This document shows, one piece after another, positions 39,556 through 48,810 of a DNA stretch of 64,000 bases. Below the pieces are notes generated by a model. The model was not told the DNA's origin. It was given only the letters and a program-made list of their open reading frames with translations, and did not search any database. Position 1 is the first letter of the stretch. Every line of letters begins with the position of its first letter. Position numbers and translations under genes: made by a program. The stretch spans positions 307,070-371,069 of the forward strand of contig NZ_CP017887.1 of assembly GCF_001874645.1 (NCBI RefSeq), given 5' to 3'. Source of the stretch: Pseudomonas frederiksbergensis. Lineage in GTDB: Bacteria; Pseudomonadota; Gammaproteobacteria; Pseudomonadales; Pseudomonadaceae.

Positions 39556-40875
39556 TTAGAACGCAAGCAGCCACAGGCTCAGTCCGGGGAACGCAACCAG
39601 CAAGACAATGCGCACCAGATCCGAACACAGGAAGGGTACGATCCCCTTCGCGGTTTCCCCATAGGGCACATCACCGGCGCTGCGCTGGACGATAAACAGG
39701 TTCATGCCCAGCGGCGGATGGATCAGGCCTATCTCCACCACCATCAGCGCCAGGATGCCGAACCAGATGGACTTGTCGGTCTCGCTCATGCCGAAGAAAT
39801 CCAGGCCCATAACCATCGGGTAGAAGATCGGGATGGTCAGCAGGATCATCGCCAGCGAGTCCATGACACACCCCAGCAGCAGGTACAGGCCCAGGATAAT
39901 CACCAACACCAACATCGGTGCCAGGCCGCTACCAATCACCCACGCCGCCAGCTCGCCCGGCATCTGCGTCAGCGCAAGGCCCGAGTTGAGCAGGTCGGCA
40001 CCCAGCAGCACGAGGAAGATCATCGCCGTGGTTTCGGCTGTGCCGAGCATGCTAGCGCGAAAGCCGGTCCAGCGCATGCCGCCTTGCACGACTGCCAGAA
40101 TCCCGCAGGCCGCCGCGCCGATGGAGGCCGCCTCGGTTGGGTTGGCCCAGCCACCGTAGATACCGACGATCACCACCAAGAACACGCCAATCACCGGCAA
40201 TATGCTGATCAGGGCCTTGGCTCGCTCCACGGGCGTCGCCTTGACCGATACGGTCGCTTCGCTTTCGCGGGCAACCATGACCCGTAGCACGATCATATAG
40301 CCGATGATCGCCAGGACGCCCGGCACAATGGCTGCGACAAACAGCTTGGCAATCGATTCTTGGGTCAACACCGCATAGATGATCAGCGGCACCGACGGTG
40401 GAATCAAAATACCCAGCGTGCCACCTGCAGCCACCGTGGCCGTGGCGAGGCGCCCGGAATAGTTGTGCCGACGCAGTTCCGGCAGCGCCACATGGCTCAT
40501 GGTCGCGGCGGTGGCCAGCGACGAGCCGCAGATCGCGCCGAAACCGGCACAGGCGCCAATCGCCGACAAGCCCATACCGCCTCTCCAGTGGCCGATAAAC
40601 GCTGCGGCGCAACGGAAAATCGCCCGGGATAGACCTCCATGGGTCGCAAACTGCCCCATCATCACAAACAACGGAATCACCGCCAGGTCGTAGTTGGACA
40701 ACCGCGAGTAAGCCAGAGAGTTAAGGGTGAACATCAGGCTCGAGAGATCACCGTCGTTGAGCGCCCAAAAGCAGGCAGCCCCACCGATCAGCATGGTCAC
40801 GCCAATATGCACCCGCAGCAGCAACAGACCCATGGTGATGCCCAGGGCAATCAGCCCCAATACCAAACCGCTCAT
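39556..40875 (-). CDS. TRAP transporter large permease (DctM type)
   Basis: 439 residues, about 12 membrane helices, with GISTMFGVSI-like DctM features (HVALPELRRHNYSGRLATAT, GGTLGILIPPSVPLIIYAVL). Forms the sodium-coupled channel of a TRAP uptake system. Its start overlaps the small-permease stop by 4 bp (ATGA). Encoded within the hpa region next to a matching binding protein and porin, so the likely substrate is 4-hydroxyphenylacetate or a related aromatic acid. That is inferred from context only. Confidence 0.93.
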   Translation of the reverse strand: MSGLVLGLIALGITMGLLLLRVHIGVTMLIGGAACFWALNDGDLSSLMFTLNSLAYSRLSNYDLAVIPLFVMMGQFATHGGLSRAIFRCAAAFIGHWRGGMGLSAIGACAGFGAICGSSLATAATMSHVALPELRRHNYSGRLATATVAAGGTLGILIPPSVPLIIYAVLTQESIAKLFVAAIVPGVLAIIGYMIVLRVMVARESEATVSVKATPVERAKALISILPVIGVFLVVIVGIYGGWANPTEAASIGAAACGILAVVQGGMRWTGFRASMLGTAETTAMIFLVLLGADLLNSGLALTQMPGELAAWVIGSGLAPMLVLVIILGLYLLLGCVMDSLAMILLTIPIFYPMVMGLDFFGMSETDKSIWFGILALMVVEIGLIHPPLGMNLFIVQRSAGDVPYGETAKGIVPFLCSDLVRIVLLVAFPGLSLWLLAF

Positions 40876-41405
40876 GCGCGCCTCCCGGCTTTACGACAGA
40901 CATCCTGCACCCGTGCCAGGGCGCACAAACCCAAGAGAACCAAGCTCGGTACGATAAACAGCAGGGGAATCCATAGCGGGAAGGACAGCAGCGTGGTGGT
41001 TTCACCAAACTCGTGGCTTTCGAGCATCTGCAACCAGGTGCGCCAGGCCAGAATCCAGGCCGCGGCGCAGCACAGCAGATGCCCGATGCAATCGAGCGTG
41101 TCGCGAGCCCTGGCCGGCAGCCAGGAGGTCAGCGCATCGACCTTGATATGGGTGCCGCGCAACTCGCATAGCGGCAGAAAGGCGGCGATGGCAATAGCCG
41201 CGCCCACCTCCACCAACTCCATATCGCCACGCACCGGCATGGAAAACAGCTTGCGCCCGACGATGGACACCAGGGACATAGCAATCAGGCCGATCAGCAA
41301 TATGCCGCCAGCCATTGCAAAGCCCCGGGTCAACCACAACAGGCCGCCCCGTAGCCAGCCACGATGCTGCTCCGCATCGAAATCTATGATTAGAGATTCC
41401 TGCAT
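40872..41405 (-). CDS. TRAP transporter small permease (DctQ type)
   Basis: 177 residues with four membrane helices (GFAMAGGILLIGLIAMSLVS, VGAAIAIAAFLPLCELRGTH, LLCCAAAWILAWRTW, LWIPLLFIVPSLVLLGLCAL), the usual DctQ pattern including ELRGTHI. Second gene of the dctPQM-type operon: 5 bp after the binding-protein gene and 4-bp overlap with the large permease. Confidence 0.92.
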   Translation of the reverse strand: MQESLIIDFDAEQHRGWLRGGLLWLTRGFAMAGGILLIGLIAMSLVSIVGRKLFSMPVRGDMELVEVGAAIAIAAFLPLCELRGTHIKVDALTSWLPARARDTLDCIGHLLCCAAAWILAWRTWLQMLESHEFGETTTLLSFPLWIPLLFIVPSLVLLGLCALARVQDVCRKAGRRA

Positions 41406-41410
41406 GGCAA

Positions 41411-42433
41411 TTACTTCACAAGACCGGACAGGCTGCGAACGTCCTGAACCAGTGCCTTGCCGTCGAGCCCCTTGTCATTGGCTTCGTTGACCCACTGCTC
41501 CACGGCCATGGTCGACGCCGCCTGCATCTCGCCGTAAGCTTTCAAGTCGATATTGACCAGACCGGCGGCCGGGGTGGCTGCCAGCGCCGCATCGGTCGCC
41601 TTGTCCCACGCGGTCGCGAAGCGCTCGGACAATGCCTTACCGCTGTTACGCTCGATGATCGCTTTCAGGTCATCTGGCAGGCTGTCGAACTTTTTCTGGT
41701 TCATCAGCATCGCCAATACGGTGTAGCCAAAGGCCGGCTGCCCGGCGGGCGTCACGCTGTGGTACTGGGTGACTTCATCGAGCTTGGTCGCTGGAACCAC
41801 TTCCCAGGCAGCCAGCGCACCGTCGACTACGCCCTTGGAAATCGCTTCGGTCATCTGCGCCGGCGGCATGCTCACCGGTGTGGAGCCGAAGCTTTCAACG
41901 GTTTTCGCTGCGGTACGGCTCGAAGCGCGCAGCTTCAGGCCCTTGAGGTCGGCCAGGGCTTGCACGGCCTTGCCCCGGGTGTGCAGGCTCATCCCGCCGT
42001 CACCGTGTACCACCAGCACCTTGTAGCCCTTGAAGTCTTCCTTGGCGTACTGCTCGTAGAAACTCCAGATGATCGCGTTACCCGCCTTGCCGCCGTAAGG
42101 CAGTACGAATGGTAGCTCCAGCGCCTCGACGCGCGGGAACTTGCCGGCCGAATAGGCCGGGGCAGTCCAAACGATATCGGCCACGCCATTGCGTGCCATA
42201 TCTGCCAGCTTGGCCGGAGTACCACCCAGTTGCATCGACGGATAGATCTGGCACTTGATGCGATCGGCGGACTCCTGGCGCAACTGCTCGCACCACGGCT
42301 CGATGATGTTGGCCTGGGCATTAGACGTCGAAGGCAAGAAGTGAGCGATCTTGAGGGTAACGGTTTCATCAGCCTGGGCCGATCCGGCGCCCACCACGGC
42401 CAGACACAAGGCAGTAATTTTGATTGTTTTCAT
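41411..42433 (-). CDS. TRAP transporter periplasmic binding protein (DctP family)
   Basis: 340 residues from ATG 42433 (MKTIKITALCLAVVGAGSAQA), with signal peptide cleaved after SAQA; the longer upstream frame is rejected. DctP fold with LKIAHFLPSTSNAQANIIEP, a conserved Arg in LKGLKLRASSRTAAKTVESF and TPVSMPPAQMTEAISKGVVD. Captures the substrate in the periplasm. First gene of the operon, divergent from the porin gene. Confidence 0.93.
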   Translation of the reverse strand: MKTIKITALCLAVVGAGSAQADETVTLKIAHFLPSTSNAQANIIEPWCEQLRQESADRIKCQIYPSMQLGGTPAKLADMARNGVADIVWTAPAYSAGKFPRVEALELPFVLPYGGKAGNAIIWSFYEQYAKEDFKGYKVLVVHGDGGMSLHTRGKAVQALADLKGLKLRASSRTAAKTVESFGSTPVSMPPAQMTEAISKGVVDGALAAWEVVPATKLDEVTQYHSVTPAGQPAFGYTVLAMLMNQKKFDSLPDDLKAIIERNSGKALSERFATAWDKATDAALAATPAAGLVNIDLKAYGEMQAASTMAVEQWVNEANDKGLDGKALVQDVRSLSGLVK

Positions 42434-42671
42434 GGTGTTAGCTCCGTGTTGTTGTTGTGGCCACGCTGGCGCGATAGCTCTGAGGAAGCGCAATACGTTA
42501 ATAAGTTAATTTTTTTCTTGAAATTGTCAACCACCCGCCGCGCATTCCCTCAATCGTCGCGGGGGATTTATCGCCTGCGAAAATAGCTTGATAGTCATTT
42601 AAATCAGATAGATACATATAAAAACAAGCGGAAAAACCGTTTATACATTTTTTAATGAGCCTAAAAATATC
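42434..42671. promoter_or_regulatory. TRAP/porin shared promoter region
   Basis: AT-rich gap between divergent genes. Near 42495-42512 it carries GTTAATAAGTTAAT, which contains half-sites of the palindrome at 42672-42691, so both divergent promoters may be under the same repressor. Confidence 0.5.
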
Positions 42672-42691
42672 ATTGTTAATAACTTAACAAT
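42672..42691. promoter_or_regulatory. Palindromic operator, probable HpaR site
   Basis: ATTGTTAA-TAAC-TTAACAAT, perfect 8-bp arms, 78 bp before the porin start. It shares the GTTAA/TTAAC half-sites with the inverted repeat in front of hpaG1. MarR-family HpaR is the natural candidate binder. Confidence 0.6.
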
Positions 42692-42769
42692 ATGACTACA
42701 TTATTTTCACGCGGCACCAGACTCCACCGCCGCGTCGACACGTCAACATCTATCCTAGAGATAACAACA

Positions 42770-44035
42770 ATGATCAGGATTTCACGCTCCACCCTGGCAC
42801 TGGCCTGCCTGTTCGGCACAACCTGTGGCTTCAGCCACATGGCAAACGCCTACTTCATCAGCGACACCAAGGCCAGTATCGAAGCGCGCAACATGTACAT
42901 GAACCGCGATTTCCGCCAAAATAACGCACCTCAGAACAAGGCCGAGGAATGGGCGCAGGGCTTTACCGCCCGGATTGAATCGGGGTTCACCGAAGGCACC
43001 ATCGGCTTCGGCCTGGACGCCATCGCCGAGACGGCCATCAAGCTCGACTCCAGCCGTGATCGGCGCGGCACTGGCCTACTGGCCTATGGCGCCGACAGCC
43101 TGGAACCGGAAGACAACTACAGTGAACTGGGCATCGCCGCCAAGCTGCGACTGTCCAAAACTGTGCTCAAGGTCGGGACCTTGCAGCCCCAGTTGCCGGT
43201 GGCCGCCTACAACGACACCCGCCTGCTCTCTTCCACCTACACCGGCGGCCTGGTCACCTCCCAGGAAATCGACGGCCTGACCCTCAACGCCGGGCGCCTG
43301 GAGAAGATTAACCTGCGCGACTCGTCGAGCAATGACGAGATGAACTACGCCGGCGTGGAAAGCGCCCACCTCGACCTGGCAGGTGGCAGCTACGCCATCA
43401 ACCCGGCCCTGGTGGTGAGCTACTACTACGCCAAGATGGACAATATCTACCAGCAGCACTACGCCGGGCTGGTGCACAACGCCAAGCTGGCCGAAGGCGT
43501 GACGCTGAAGACCGATTTGCGCTACTTCGACACCGGCGAGCAAGGCGACCATCGCTATCGCAGCGCCGCCCGTGTCGACGGCGGCCGGATCGACAACCGC
43601 TTCTTCAACGGCATGCTGACCCTGGGCGTGGGTGCCCATAAATTCGGGGCTGGCTACCAGAGCCTGTCCGGCGACGGTGATTTCGCCTACCCGGGCCTGG
43701 ACCCGTACTCGGTCAACCTGGTGACGATCAACGTCTTCACCAAGGCCAACACCGATGCCTGGCAAGCCCGCTACGACTATGACTTCGCCGCGCTGGGAGT
43801 GCCCGGCCTGGCGTTTATGACCCGCTACGTCAACGGTCGCAATATCGAGACCGCCAGGGTCAGCAACGGTCGCGAATGGGAGCGTGACACCGACCTGGTC
43901 TACACATTCCAGTCCGGGACCGTCAAAGGCCTGAATATCCGCCTGCGCAATGCCAGCCTGCGCTCCAGCAATGGTCTGACCTCGGACATCGACGAAAACC
44001 GCGTCATCATCGGCTACACCTTGCCGATGCTGTAA
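42770..44035 (+). CDS. OprD-family outer membrane porin
   Basis: 421 residues from ATG 42770 (MIRISRSTLALACLFGTTCG), 13 bp after AGAG; signal peptide ends near MANA. OprD-type features: YFISDTKASIEARNMYMNRD at the mature N-terminus, AEEWAQGFTARIESGFTEGT, and a C-terminal ENRVIIGYTLPML. OprD porins let small carboxylates and aromatic acids cross the outer membrane. Divergent from the TRAP operon, so a porin for the same substrate is likely. A strong terminator follows. Confidence 0.92.
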   Translation: MIRISRSTLALACLFGTTCGFSHMANAYFISDTKASIEARNMYMNRDFRQNNAPQNKAEEWAQGFTARIESGFTEGTIGFGLDAIAETAIKLDSSRDRRGTGLLAYGADSLEPEDNYSELGIAAKLRLSKTVLKVGTLQPQLPVAAYNDTRLLSSTYTGGLVTSQEIDGLTLNAGRLEKINLRDSSSNDEMNYAGVESAHLDLAGGSYAINPALVVSYYYAKMDNIYQQHYAGLVHNAKLAEGVTLKTDLRYFDTGEQGDHRYRSAARVDGGRIDNRFFNGMLTLGVGAHKFGAGYQSLSGDGDFAYPGLDPYSVNLVTINVFTKANTDAWQARYDYDFAALGVPGLAFMTRYVNGRNIETARVSNGREWERDTDLVYTFQSGTVKGLNIRLRNASLRSSNGLTSDIDENRVIIGYTLPML

Positions 44036-44042
44036 AACAAAA

Positions 44043-44071
44043 CGGCCCCGGTGTTCGCCGGGGCCGCTTTT
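44043..44071. terminator. Terminator between porin and hpaA
   Basis: Perfect 9-bp stem (CGGCCCCGG/CCGGGGCCG), 6-nt loop, then CTTTT on the plus strand and an A-rich flank (AAAACAAAA) on the other side. It can stop transcription from the convergent porin and hpaA genes. Confidence 0.9.
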
Positions 44072-44092
44072 CGAGTGCGTATCGCTCAAGGC

Positions 44093-45010
44093 TCAGCTTT
44101 CAGGGCCGACACGGCTGCGTAGCCGATACTCACCCGGCGTCACGCCGGCATGTCGACTGAAAAACCGGCTGAAATAGGCCGGATCCTTGAAGCCCAGCAA
44201 GTAGCAGATCTCGTTCACCGTACTCCCCGTGAACAGCAGCAGGCGCTTGGCCTCCTGCATCAACCGCTCGAACACCAGGCGCTTGGAAGGCCTGCCGGCG
44301 ATGCGCCGACAGACATGGTTCAGTCGCGCCTCGGCCACCCCCAGCAATTGCGCATAACGGCTCAGGGGCAAGTGCTCAAGGTAGTGCGCCTCGATCTGCA
44401 TGCTAAAGCGCTGGAAGATCTGCAGATCCTCGCTGCGTGACGGCTGCGCGGACAACGAAGGTGCCGACAAACGCAACACACTGATCAGAATCAGCCGCGT
44501 CAGCGCCTCCAGACTGATGACCCGCCCCGGGTGATTAGCCGCAAATTCGCTGCGCAGTTGATCGAGCAACAGGGTCAGACGCTGCACTTCGCCGGCATAA
44601 ACCCCATCGAGATCACCGACCGCGACGCAGATCGGCGCAATACGCGCGCCACCGGCCAACCCCACACTGTCTTCCAGCAAGGGCCAAACCAGTTGCTGGC
44701 TAACCGTCAGTACATGGCCGTCACTTTGCGCATCGGTGACAAAGGCATGGGCAATGGTCGGCGGCGTAAGGAAGAACATCGGCCCTTCCTGCAGGTAATA
44801 CTGGTCATCCAGGTACACCCGCACCGTACCGCTCTTGACGTAGTGCAGCTGGAAAAACCGGTCATGGCGATGCACATGCATATCGCGGCCGAAAAAATCC
44901 GCCAGGTTGCCCAAGGCATCGTAATGCACCTCGGCATCGGCATAGCGCTGGCCATAGGCCTGACCGATATGGATGTTGGGAATTGCCGGCTGTACCACCA
45001 TCAGCACCAC
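44093..45010 (-). CDS. hpaA: HpaA, AraC-family activator
   Basis: 305 residues. The N-terminal cupin-like sensor has EVHYDALGNLADFFGRDMHV and HRHDRFFQLHYVKSGTVRVY, close to E. coli HpaA. The C-terminal AraC DNA-binding domain (about 205-300) has LPLSRYAQLLGVAEARLNHV and NEICYLLGFKDPAYFSRFFS. In E. coli HpaA activates the hydroxylase genes in response to 4-hydroxyphenylacetate; here it is followed upstream by hpaR on the same strand (29-bp gap). Confidence 0.92.
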   Translation of the reverse strand: MVLMVVQPAIPNIHIGQAYGQRYADAEVHYDALGNLADFFGRDMHVHRHDRFFQLHYVKSGTVRVYLDDQYYLQEGPMFFLTPPTIAHAFVTDAQSDGHVLTVSQQLVWPLLEDSVGLAGGARIAPICVAVGDLDGVYAGEVQRLTLLLDQLRSEFAANHPGRVISLEALTRLILISVLRLSAPSLSAQPSRSEDLQIFQRFSMQIEAHYLEHLPLSRYAQLLGVAEARLNHVCRRIAGRPSKRLVFERLMQEAKRLLLFTGSTVNEICYLLGFKDPAYFSRFFSRHAGVTPGEYRLRSRVGPES

Positions 45011-45039
45011 TCATTGAGTCAAACGGGGTTGGAACGGCC

Positions 45040-45462
45040 CTAGAGCTTGACCTGCTTCAACTCTTCGAGCAGGCCCAGCAGTTGCTGCAGCTTTTCCTCG
45101 CCGAACTGCTCGAGGATACGTTGATAGTTGCTCTCCATATCCTCGCTCATCGAGACAAAGCACTGCTGCCCCTTCTCCGTCAGCCCCACATGCACGCGGC
45201 GCTGATCCTGGGGGGAGCGCCAGCGCCGGACCAGGCCATCGCGCTCCATGCGTGACAGTACGCCAGTCATGCTCGGCTTGAGGATGCAGGCCTGTTCGGC
45301 CAACTGATAGCTTTCCAACTCACCGTTCTGGCGCAGGATGCGAATGATCCGCCACTGCTGTTCGGTCAGACCGTGTTGATTGAGCGAGGGACGAAAGAAA
45401 CCCATGGCCGCTTCGCGCGCTTGCAACAGGGTCAAGGTCAGTGAGGGACGAGGTGAGGACAT
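45040..45462 (-). CDS. hpaR: HpaR, MarR-family repressor
   Basis: 140 residues from ATG 45462 (MSSPRPSLTLTLLQAREAAM), the length of E. coli HpaR; the frame extends to 45555 without support. Winged helix with GLTEQQWRIIRILRQNGELE, ACILKPSMTGVLSRMERDGL and the wing RSPQDQRRVHVGLTEKG. HpaR represses the meta-cleavage operon until an aromatic ligand binds. It is divergent from hpaG1 and the gap contains an inverted repeat suited to a MarR dimer. Confidence 0.93.
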   Translation of the reverse strand: MSSPRPSLTLTLLQAREAAMGFFRPSLNQHGLTEQQWRIIRILRQNGELESYQLAEQACILKPSMTGVLSRMERDGLVRRWRSPQDQRRVHVGLTEKGQQCFVSMSEDMESNYQRILEQFGEEKLQQLLGLLEELKQVKL

Positions 45463-45667
45463 AAGAGGATCGGCTCTCCGGCCAAAATAGTAATAAGTGA
45501 GTGATTTAAACAATAACCAAGGCTCCGACGCAAACCAGTAAATGTGTAACGGCACTGGCCCGACGAACCCGACTGAGAAGCAGCCTAGCCGCAGACTAGC
45601 GGTTGACTATGACGAATGCTGCACTCAGCTAGAAATCACCTGATGGAAGATCCATGACTTGACCATC

Positions 45668-45701
45668 GTTAACATATTAATTATAAAGCTAGCATGTTAA
45701 C
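45668..45701. promoter_or_regulatory. Inverted repeat in the hpaR-hpaG1 promoter region
   Basis: GTTAACAT (45668-45675) and ATGTTAAC (45694-45701), perfect arms with an 18-bp AT-rich spacer in the 310-bp gap between divergent hpaR and hpaG1. Probable HpaR operator; the rest of the gap shows no gene. Confidence 0.65.
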
Positions 45702-45772
45702 AATTAACCGGCGAGCGCCCCCTCGCCAACCGTTACCCACTGGGACTGCCCAGCCCGATCCAGGAGTGAAGC

Positions 45773-46429
45773 ATGCGTCGCGCCGCTAGTGAAATCGCCA
45801 CAGGCAGCCTGTTCGGCATTGCCTTGAACTACCAAGGCCTGCTGCAAAGCCGTTTGGCCGAATTCGACCAAACGCCCTACCAGAAACCACCGGTCAAGCC
45901 GGTGCTGTTTATCAAGACCCCAAACACCCGCAACGGCGATGGCCAGCCGGTAGTCGCGCCGACCGGCGAGCGCTTGCAGCCCGGCCCCGCCCTGGGCGTG
46001 GTGATCGGCAAGGACGCCAGCCGCGTCAGCGTCGAGCAGGCTTTTGAGCATGTGGCCGGCTACGTGATCGTCAATGAATTCAGCCTGCCGGAAGACAGCT
46101 ACTACCGCCCTGCGGTCAAGGCCAAGTGCCGTGACGGTTTCTGCTCAATCAGCACGCAAGTGGTTGGGGTCGACGAAATCGCCGCCCCCCACAACCTGAC
46201 CCTGACGCTGCTGGTCAACGGCAAAGTCCGTCAGGAAAACACCACCGCTAATTTCGTGCGCAGCATCGGCCAGTTGATCGCCGAGCTCAGTGAATTCATG
46301 ACCCTTCATGCCGGCGACATTTTGATTACCGGCACACCGGAAGGCCGCGTCGACGTGCAGCCGGGCGACCAGGTAGTCGTCGAAATCAGCGGCCTGGGCC
46401 GCCTGTCCAACACCGTCGTGGCGCAGTAA
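45773..46429 (+). CDS. hpaG1: HpaG1, N-terminal half of the homoprotocatechuate isomerase/decarboxylase
   Basis: 218 residues of the fumarylacetoacetate hydrolase fold: LFGIALNYQG, KPVLFIKTPNTRNG, HAGDILITGTPEGRVDVQPG. With HpaG2 it decarboxylates 5-oxopent-3-ene-1,2,5-tricarboxylate and isomerises the product. In E. coli the two halves are fused as HpaG; here they are separate genes 10 bp apart. ATG 45773 has CAGGAG upstream. First gene of the seven-gene plus-strand operon. Confidence 0.92.
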   Translation: MRRAASEIATGSLFGIALNYQGLLQSRLAEFDQTPYQKPPVKPVLFIKTPNTRNGDGQPVVAPTGERLQPGPALGVVIGKDASRVSVEQAFEHVAGYVIVNEFSLPEDSYYRPAVKAKCRDGFCSISTQVVGVDEIAAPHNLTLTLLVNGKVRQENTTANFVRSIGQLIAELSEFMTLHAGDILITGTPEGRVDVQPGDQVVVEISGLGRLSNTVVAQ

Positions 46430-46439
46430 GGAGCCCTTT

Positions 46440-47204
46440 ATGAAACACGCCCGTATTCGCTACGAAGACCAGGTCTACACCGTCACGGTTGAAGCTGACA
46501 ACGCCGTGCGCCTACCGGACGGCCGCCTGCTGGCCGAAAGCGCCGTAAAGTGGCTACCGCCTGCCGAAGGCAGCATGTTCGCCCTGGGCCTAAACTACGC
46601 CGACCATGCCGCCGAACTGTCCTTCGCCCCACCGACCGAGCCGCTGGCCTTTATCAAATCGCCGGGTACCTACACCGGCCACAACCAGGTCACCTGGCGC
46701 CCGGACAATATCAAGTACATGCACTACGAGTGCGAACTGGTGGCCGTGATCGGCAAGCTGGCACGCAACGTCAAGCGCGAAGACGCCCTGCACTACCTGG
46801 CCGGCTACACCCTATGCAATGACTACGCGATCCGCGACTACCTGGAAAACTACTACCGGCCCAACCTGCGCGTGAAAAACCGTGACGCCACCACCCCGGT
46901 CGGCCCATGGATCGTTGATGTGGCCGATGTGCCGGCCCCGTCCAAGCTGACACTGCGCACCTGGATCAATGGCGAATTGAAACAGGAAGGCACCACTGCC
47001 GACATGATCTTTGACATCCCCTACCTGATCGAATACTTCTCCAGCTTCATGACCCTGCAGCCCGGCGACATGATCGCCACCGGCACGCCGGAAGGCCTGG
47101 CCGACGTGGTGCCAGGCGATGAAGTGGTGGTGGAAGTGGAAGGCGTTGGCCGCCTGGTCAACCGCATCGTCAGCGAAAGCGAATTCTTTGCCGCACGCGG
47201 CTAA
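46440..47204 (+). CDS. hpaG2: HpaG2, C-terminal half of the isomerase/decarboxylase
   Basis: 254 residues, FAH fold with the full metal site signatures (MFALGLNYADHAAEL, MHYECELVAVIGKLARNVKR, GYTLCNDYAIRDYLENYYRP, LQPGDMIATGTPEGLADVVP). RBS AAGGAG directly upstream. Carries the residues expected for divalent metal binding (ECE and the later Asp), so it is probably the catalytically complete partner of HpaG1. Confidence 0.93.
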   Translation: MKHARIRYEDQVYTVTVEADNAVRLPDGRLLAESAVKWLPPAEGSMFALGLNYADHAAELSFAPPTEPLAFIKSPGTYTGHNQVTWRPDNIKYMHYECELVAVIGKLARNVKREDALHYLAGYTLCNDYAIRDYLENYYRPNLRVKNRDATTPVGPWIVDVADVPAPSKLTLRTWINGELKQEGTTADMIFDIPYLIEYFSSFMTLQPGDMIATGTPEGLADVVPGDEVVVEVEGVGRLVNRIVSESEFFAARG

Positions 47205-47231
47205 TACCAGAACAAGAAAGAGGCACACAGC

Positions 47232-48692
47232 ATGATCAAGCACTGGATCAATGGTCGGGAAGTCGAGAGCAAGGACGTCTTCACCAACTACAACCCAGCC
47301 ACCGGCGAAGCCATCGGTGAAGTCGCCAGCGGCGGCGCAGACGAAATCAATCTGGCGGTCGCGGCTGCCAAAGAAGCTTTCCCGAAGTGGGCCAATACCC
47401 CAGCCAAGGAGCGCGCCAAGCTGATGCGCAAGCTCGGTGAATTGATCGAGCAGAACGTGCCCCATCTCGCCGAACTGGAAACCCTAGACACCGGCCTGCC
47501 GATCCACCAGACCAAGAACGTGCTGATCCCTCGGGCCTCGCACAATTTCGACTTCTTCGCCGAAGTCTGCACTCGCATGGACGGCCACAGCTATCCGGTC
47601 GACGACCAGATGCTCAACTACACCCTGTATCAACCCGTCGGCGTGTGCGGCCTGGTGTCGCCGTGGAACGTGCCATTTATGACGGCCACCTGGAAAACCG
47701 CGCCCTGCCTGGCCCTGGGCAACACCGCGGTGTTGAAGATGAGCGAACTGTCGCCGCTGACCGCCAATGAACTGGGCCGTTTGGCCCGGGAAGCCGGCAT
47801 CCCGCCAGGGGTACTCAACGTGGTCCAGGGCTACGGCGCCACCGCCGGTGACGCGCTGGTGCGCCACCCCGATGTGCGGGCCATCTCCTTCACCGGCGGC
47901 ACGGCCACCGGGCGCAAGATCATGCAGACCGCTGGCCTGAAAAAGTACTCCATGGAACTGGGCGGCAAGTCGCCGGTGCTGATCTTCGACGACGCCGACC
48001 TGGACCGGGCCCTTGATGCCGCGCTGTTCACCATCTTTTCCCTGAACGGCGAGCGCTGCACCGCCGGCAGCCGGATCTTTATCCAGGAAACCGTCTACGA
48101 CCAATTTGTCGCCGAGTTCGCGGCCCGCGCCAAGCGCCTGATTGTCGGCGATCCAACCGACCCGAAAACCCAGGTCGGCTCCATGATCACCCAGGCCCAC
48201 TACGACAAGGTCACCGGCTATATCAAGATTGGTCTCGAAGAAGGCGCGACCCTGCTTGCCGGCGGCCTGGAACGCCCGGCCAACCTGCCGGCGCACCTGG
48301 CCAAGGGGCAGTTTATCCAGCCGACAGTGTTTGCCGACGTCAATAACAGCATGCGCATCGCCCAGGAAGAAATCTTCGGCCCGGTGGCCTGCCTGATCAA
48401 GTTCAAGGACGAAGCCGAGTCCCTGCGCCTGGCCAACGACACCGAATACGGCCTGGCTTCCTACATCTGGACCCAGGACATCGGCAAGGCCCACCGTCTG
48501 GCCCGTGGCATCGAAGCCGGCATGGTCTTTATCAACAGCCAGAACGTGCGCGACCTGCGCCAGCCATTCGGCGGTGTGAAGGGCTCGGGCACCGGCCGTG
48601 AAGGCGGCCAGTACAGCTTCGAAGTGTTCGCCGAAATCAAAAACGTGTGCATTTCCATGGGCAGCCATCACATCCCGCGCTGGGGCGTGTGA
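47232..48692 (+). CDS. hpaE: HpaE, 5-carboxymethyl-2-hydroxymuconate semialdehyde dehydrogenase
   Basis: 486-residue NAD-dependent aldehyde dehydrogenase acting on the ring-cleavage product of HpaD. Catalytic features: MELGGKSPVLIFDDADLDRA (general-base Glu), FSLNGERCTAGSRIFIQETV (nucleophile Cys), EEIFGPVACLIKF and a C-terminal FGGVKGSGTGREGGQYSFE. Full family length. RBS AAAGAGG upstream; 27 bp after hpaG2. Confidence 0.95.
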   Translation: MIKHWINGREVESKDVFTNYNPATGEAIGEVASGGADEINLAVAAAKEAFPKWANTPAKERAKLMRKLGELIEQNVPHLAELETLDTGLPIHQTKNVLIPRASHNFDFFAEVCTRMDGHSYPVDDQMLNYTLYQPVGVCGLVSPWNVPFMTATWKTAPCLALGNTAVLKMSELSPLTANELGRLAREAGIPPGVLNVVQGYGATAGDALVRHPDVRAISFTGGTATGRKIMQTAGLKKYSMELGGKSPVLIFDDADLDRALDAALFTIFSLNGERCTAGSRIFIQETVYDQFVAEFAARAKRLIVGDPTDPKTQVGSMITQAHYDKVTGYIKIGLEEGATLLAGGLERPANLPAHLAKGQFIQPTVFADVNNSMRIAQEEIFGPVACLIKFKDEAESLRLANDTEYGLASYIWTQDIGKAHRLARGIEAGMVFINSQNVRDLRQPFGGVKGSGTGREGGQYSFEVFAEIKNVCISMGSHHIPRWGV

Positions 48693-48710
48693 CGTACTGC
48701 TCGCAAGCGT

Positions 48711-48742
48711 GACCCGACCGGGCTTATAAACCGGTCCGGGTC
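48711..48742 (+). other. Intercistronic hairpin between hpaE and hpaD
   Basis: GACCCGACCGG pairs with CCGGTCCGGGTC (one bulge) around a GCTTATAAA-type loop. No T tract follows, so it is more likely an mRNA-processing or stabilising structure than a terminator. Confidence 0.55.
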
Positions 48743-48810
48743 GCCAGTTTCCTGCGTGCAGACCAATCACAAGAACCCAGGCCTCCAGGGGCCACGCTAG
48801 GAGAAAGACC

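Noticed and set aside
43076..44089. 337-codon minus-strand frame antisense to the porin
   Set aside because: Shadow of the porin gene; runs through its terminator.
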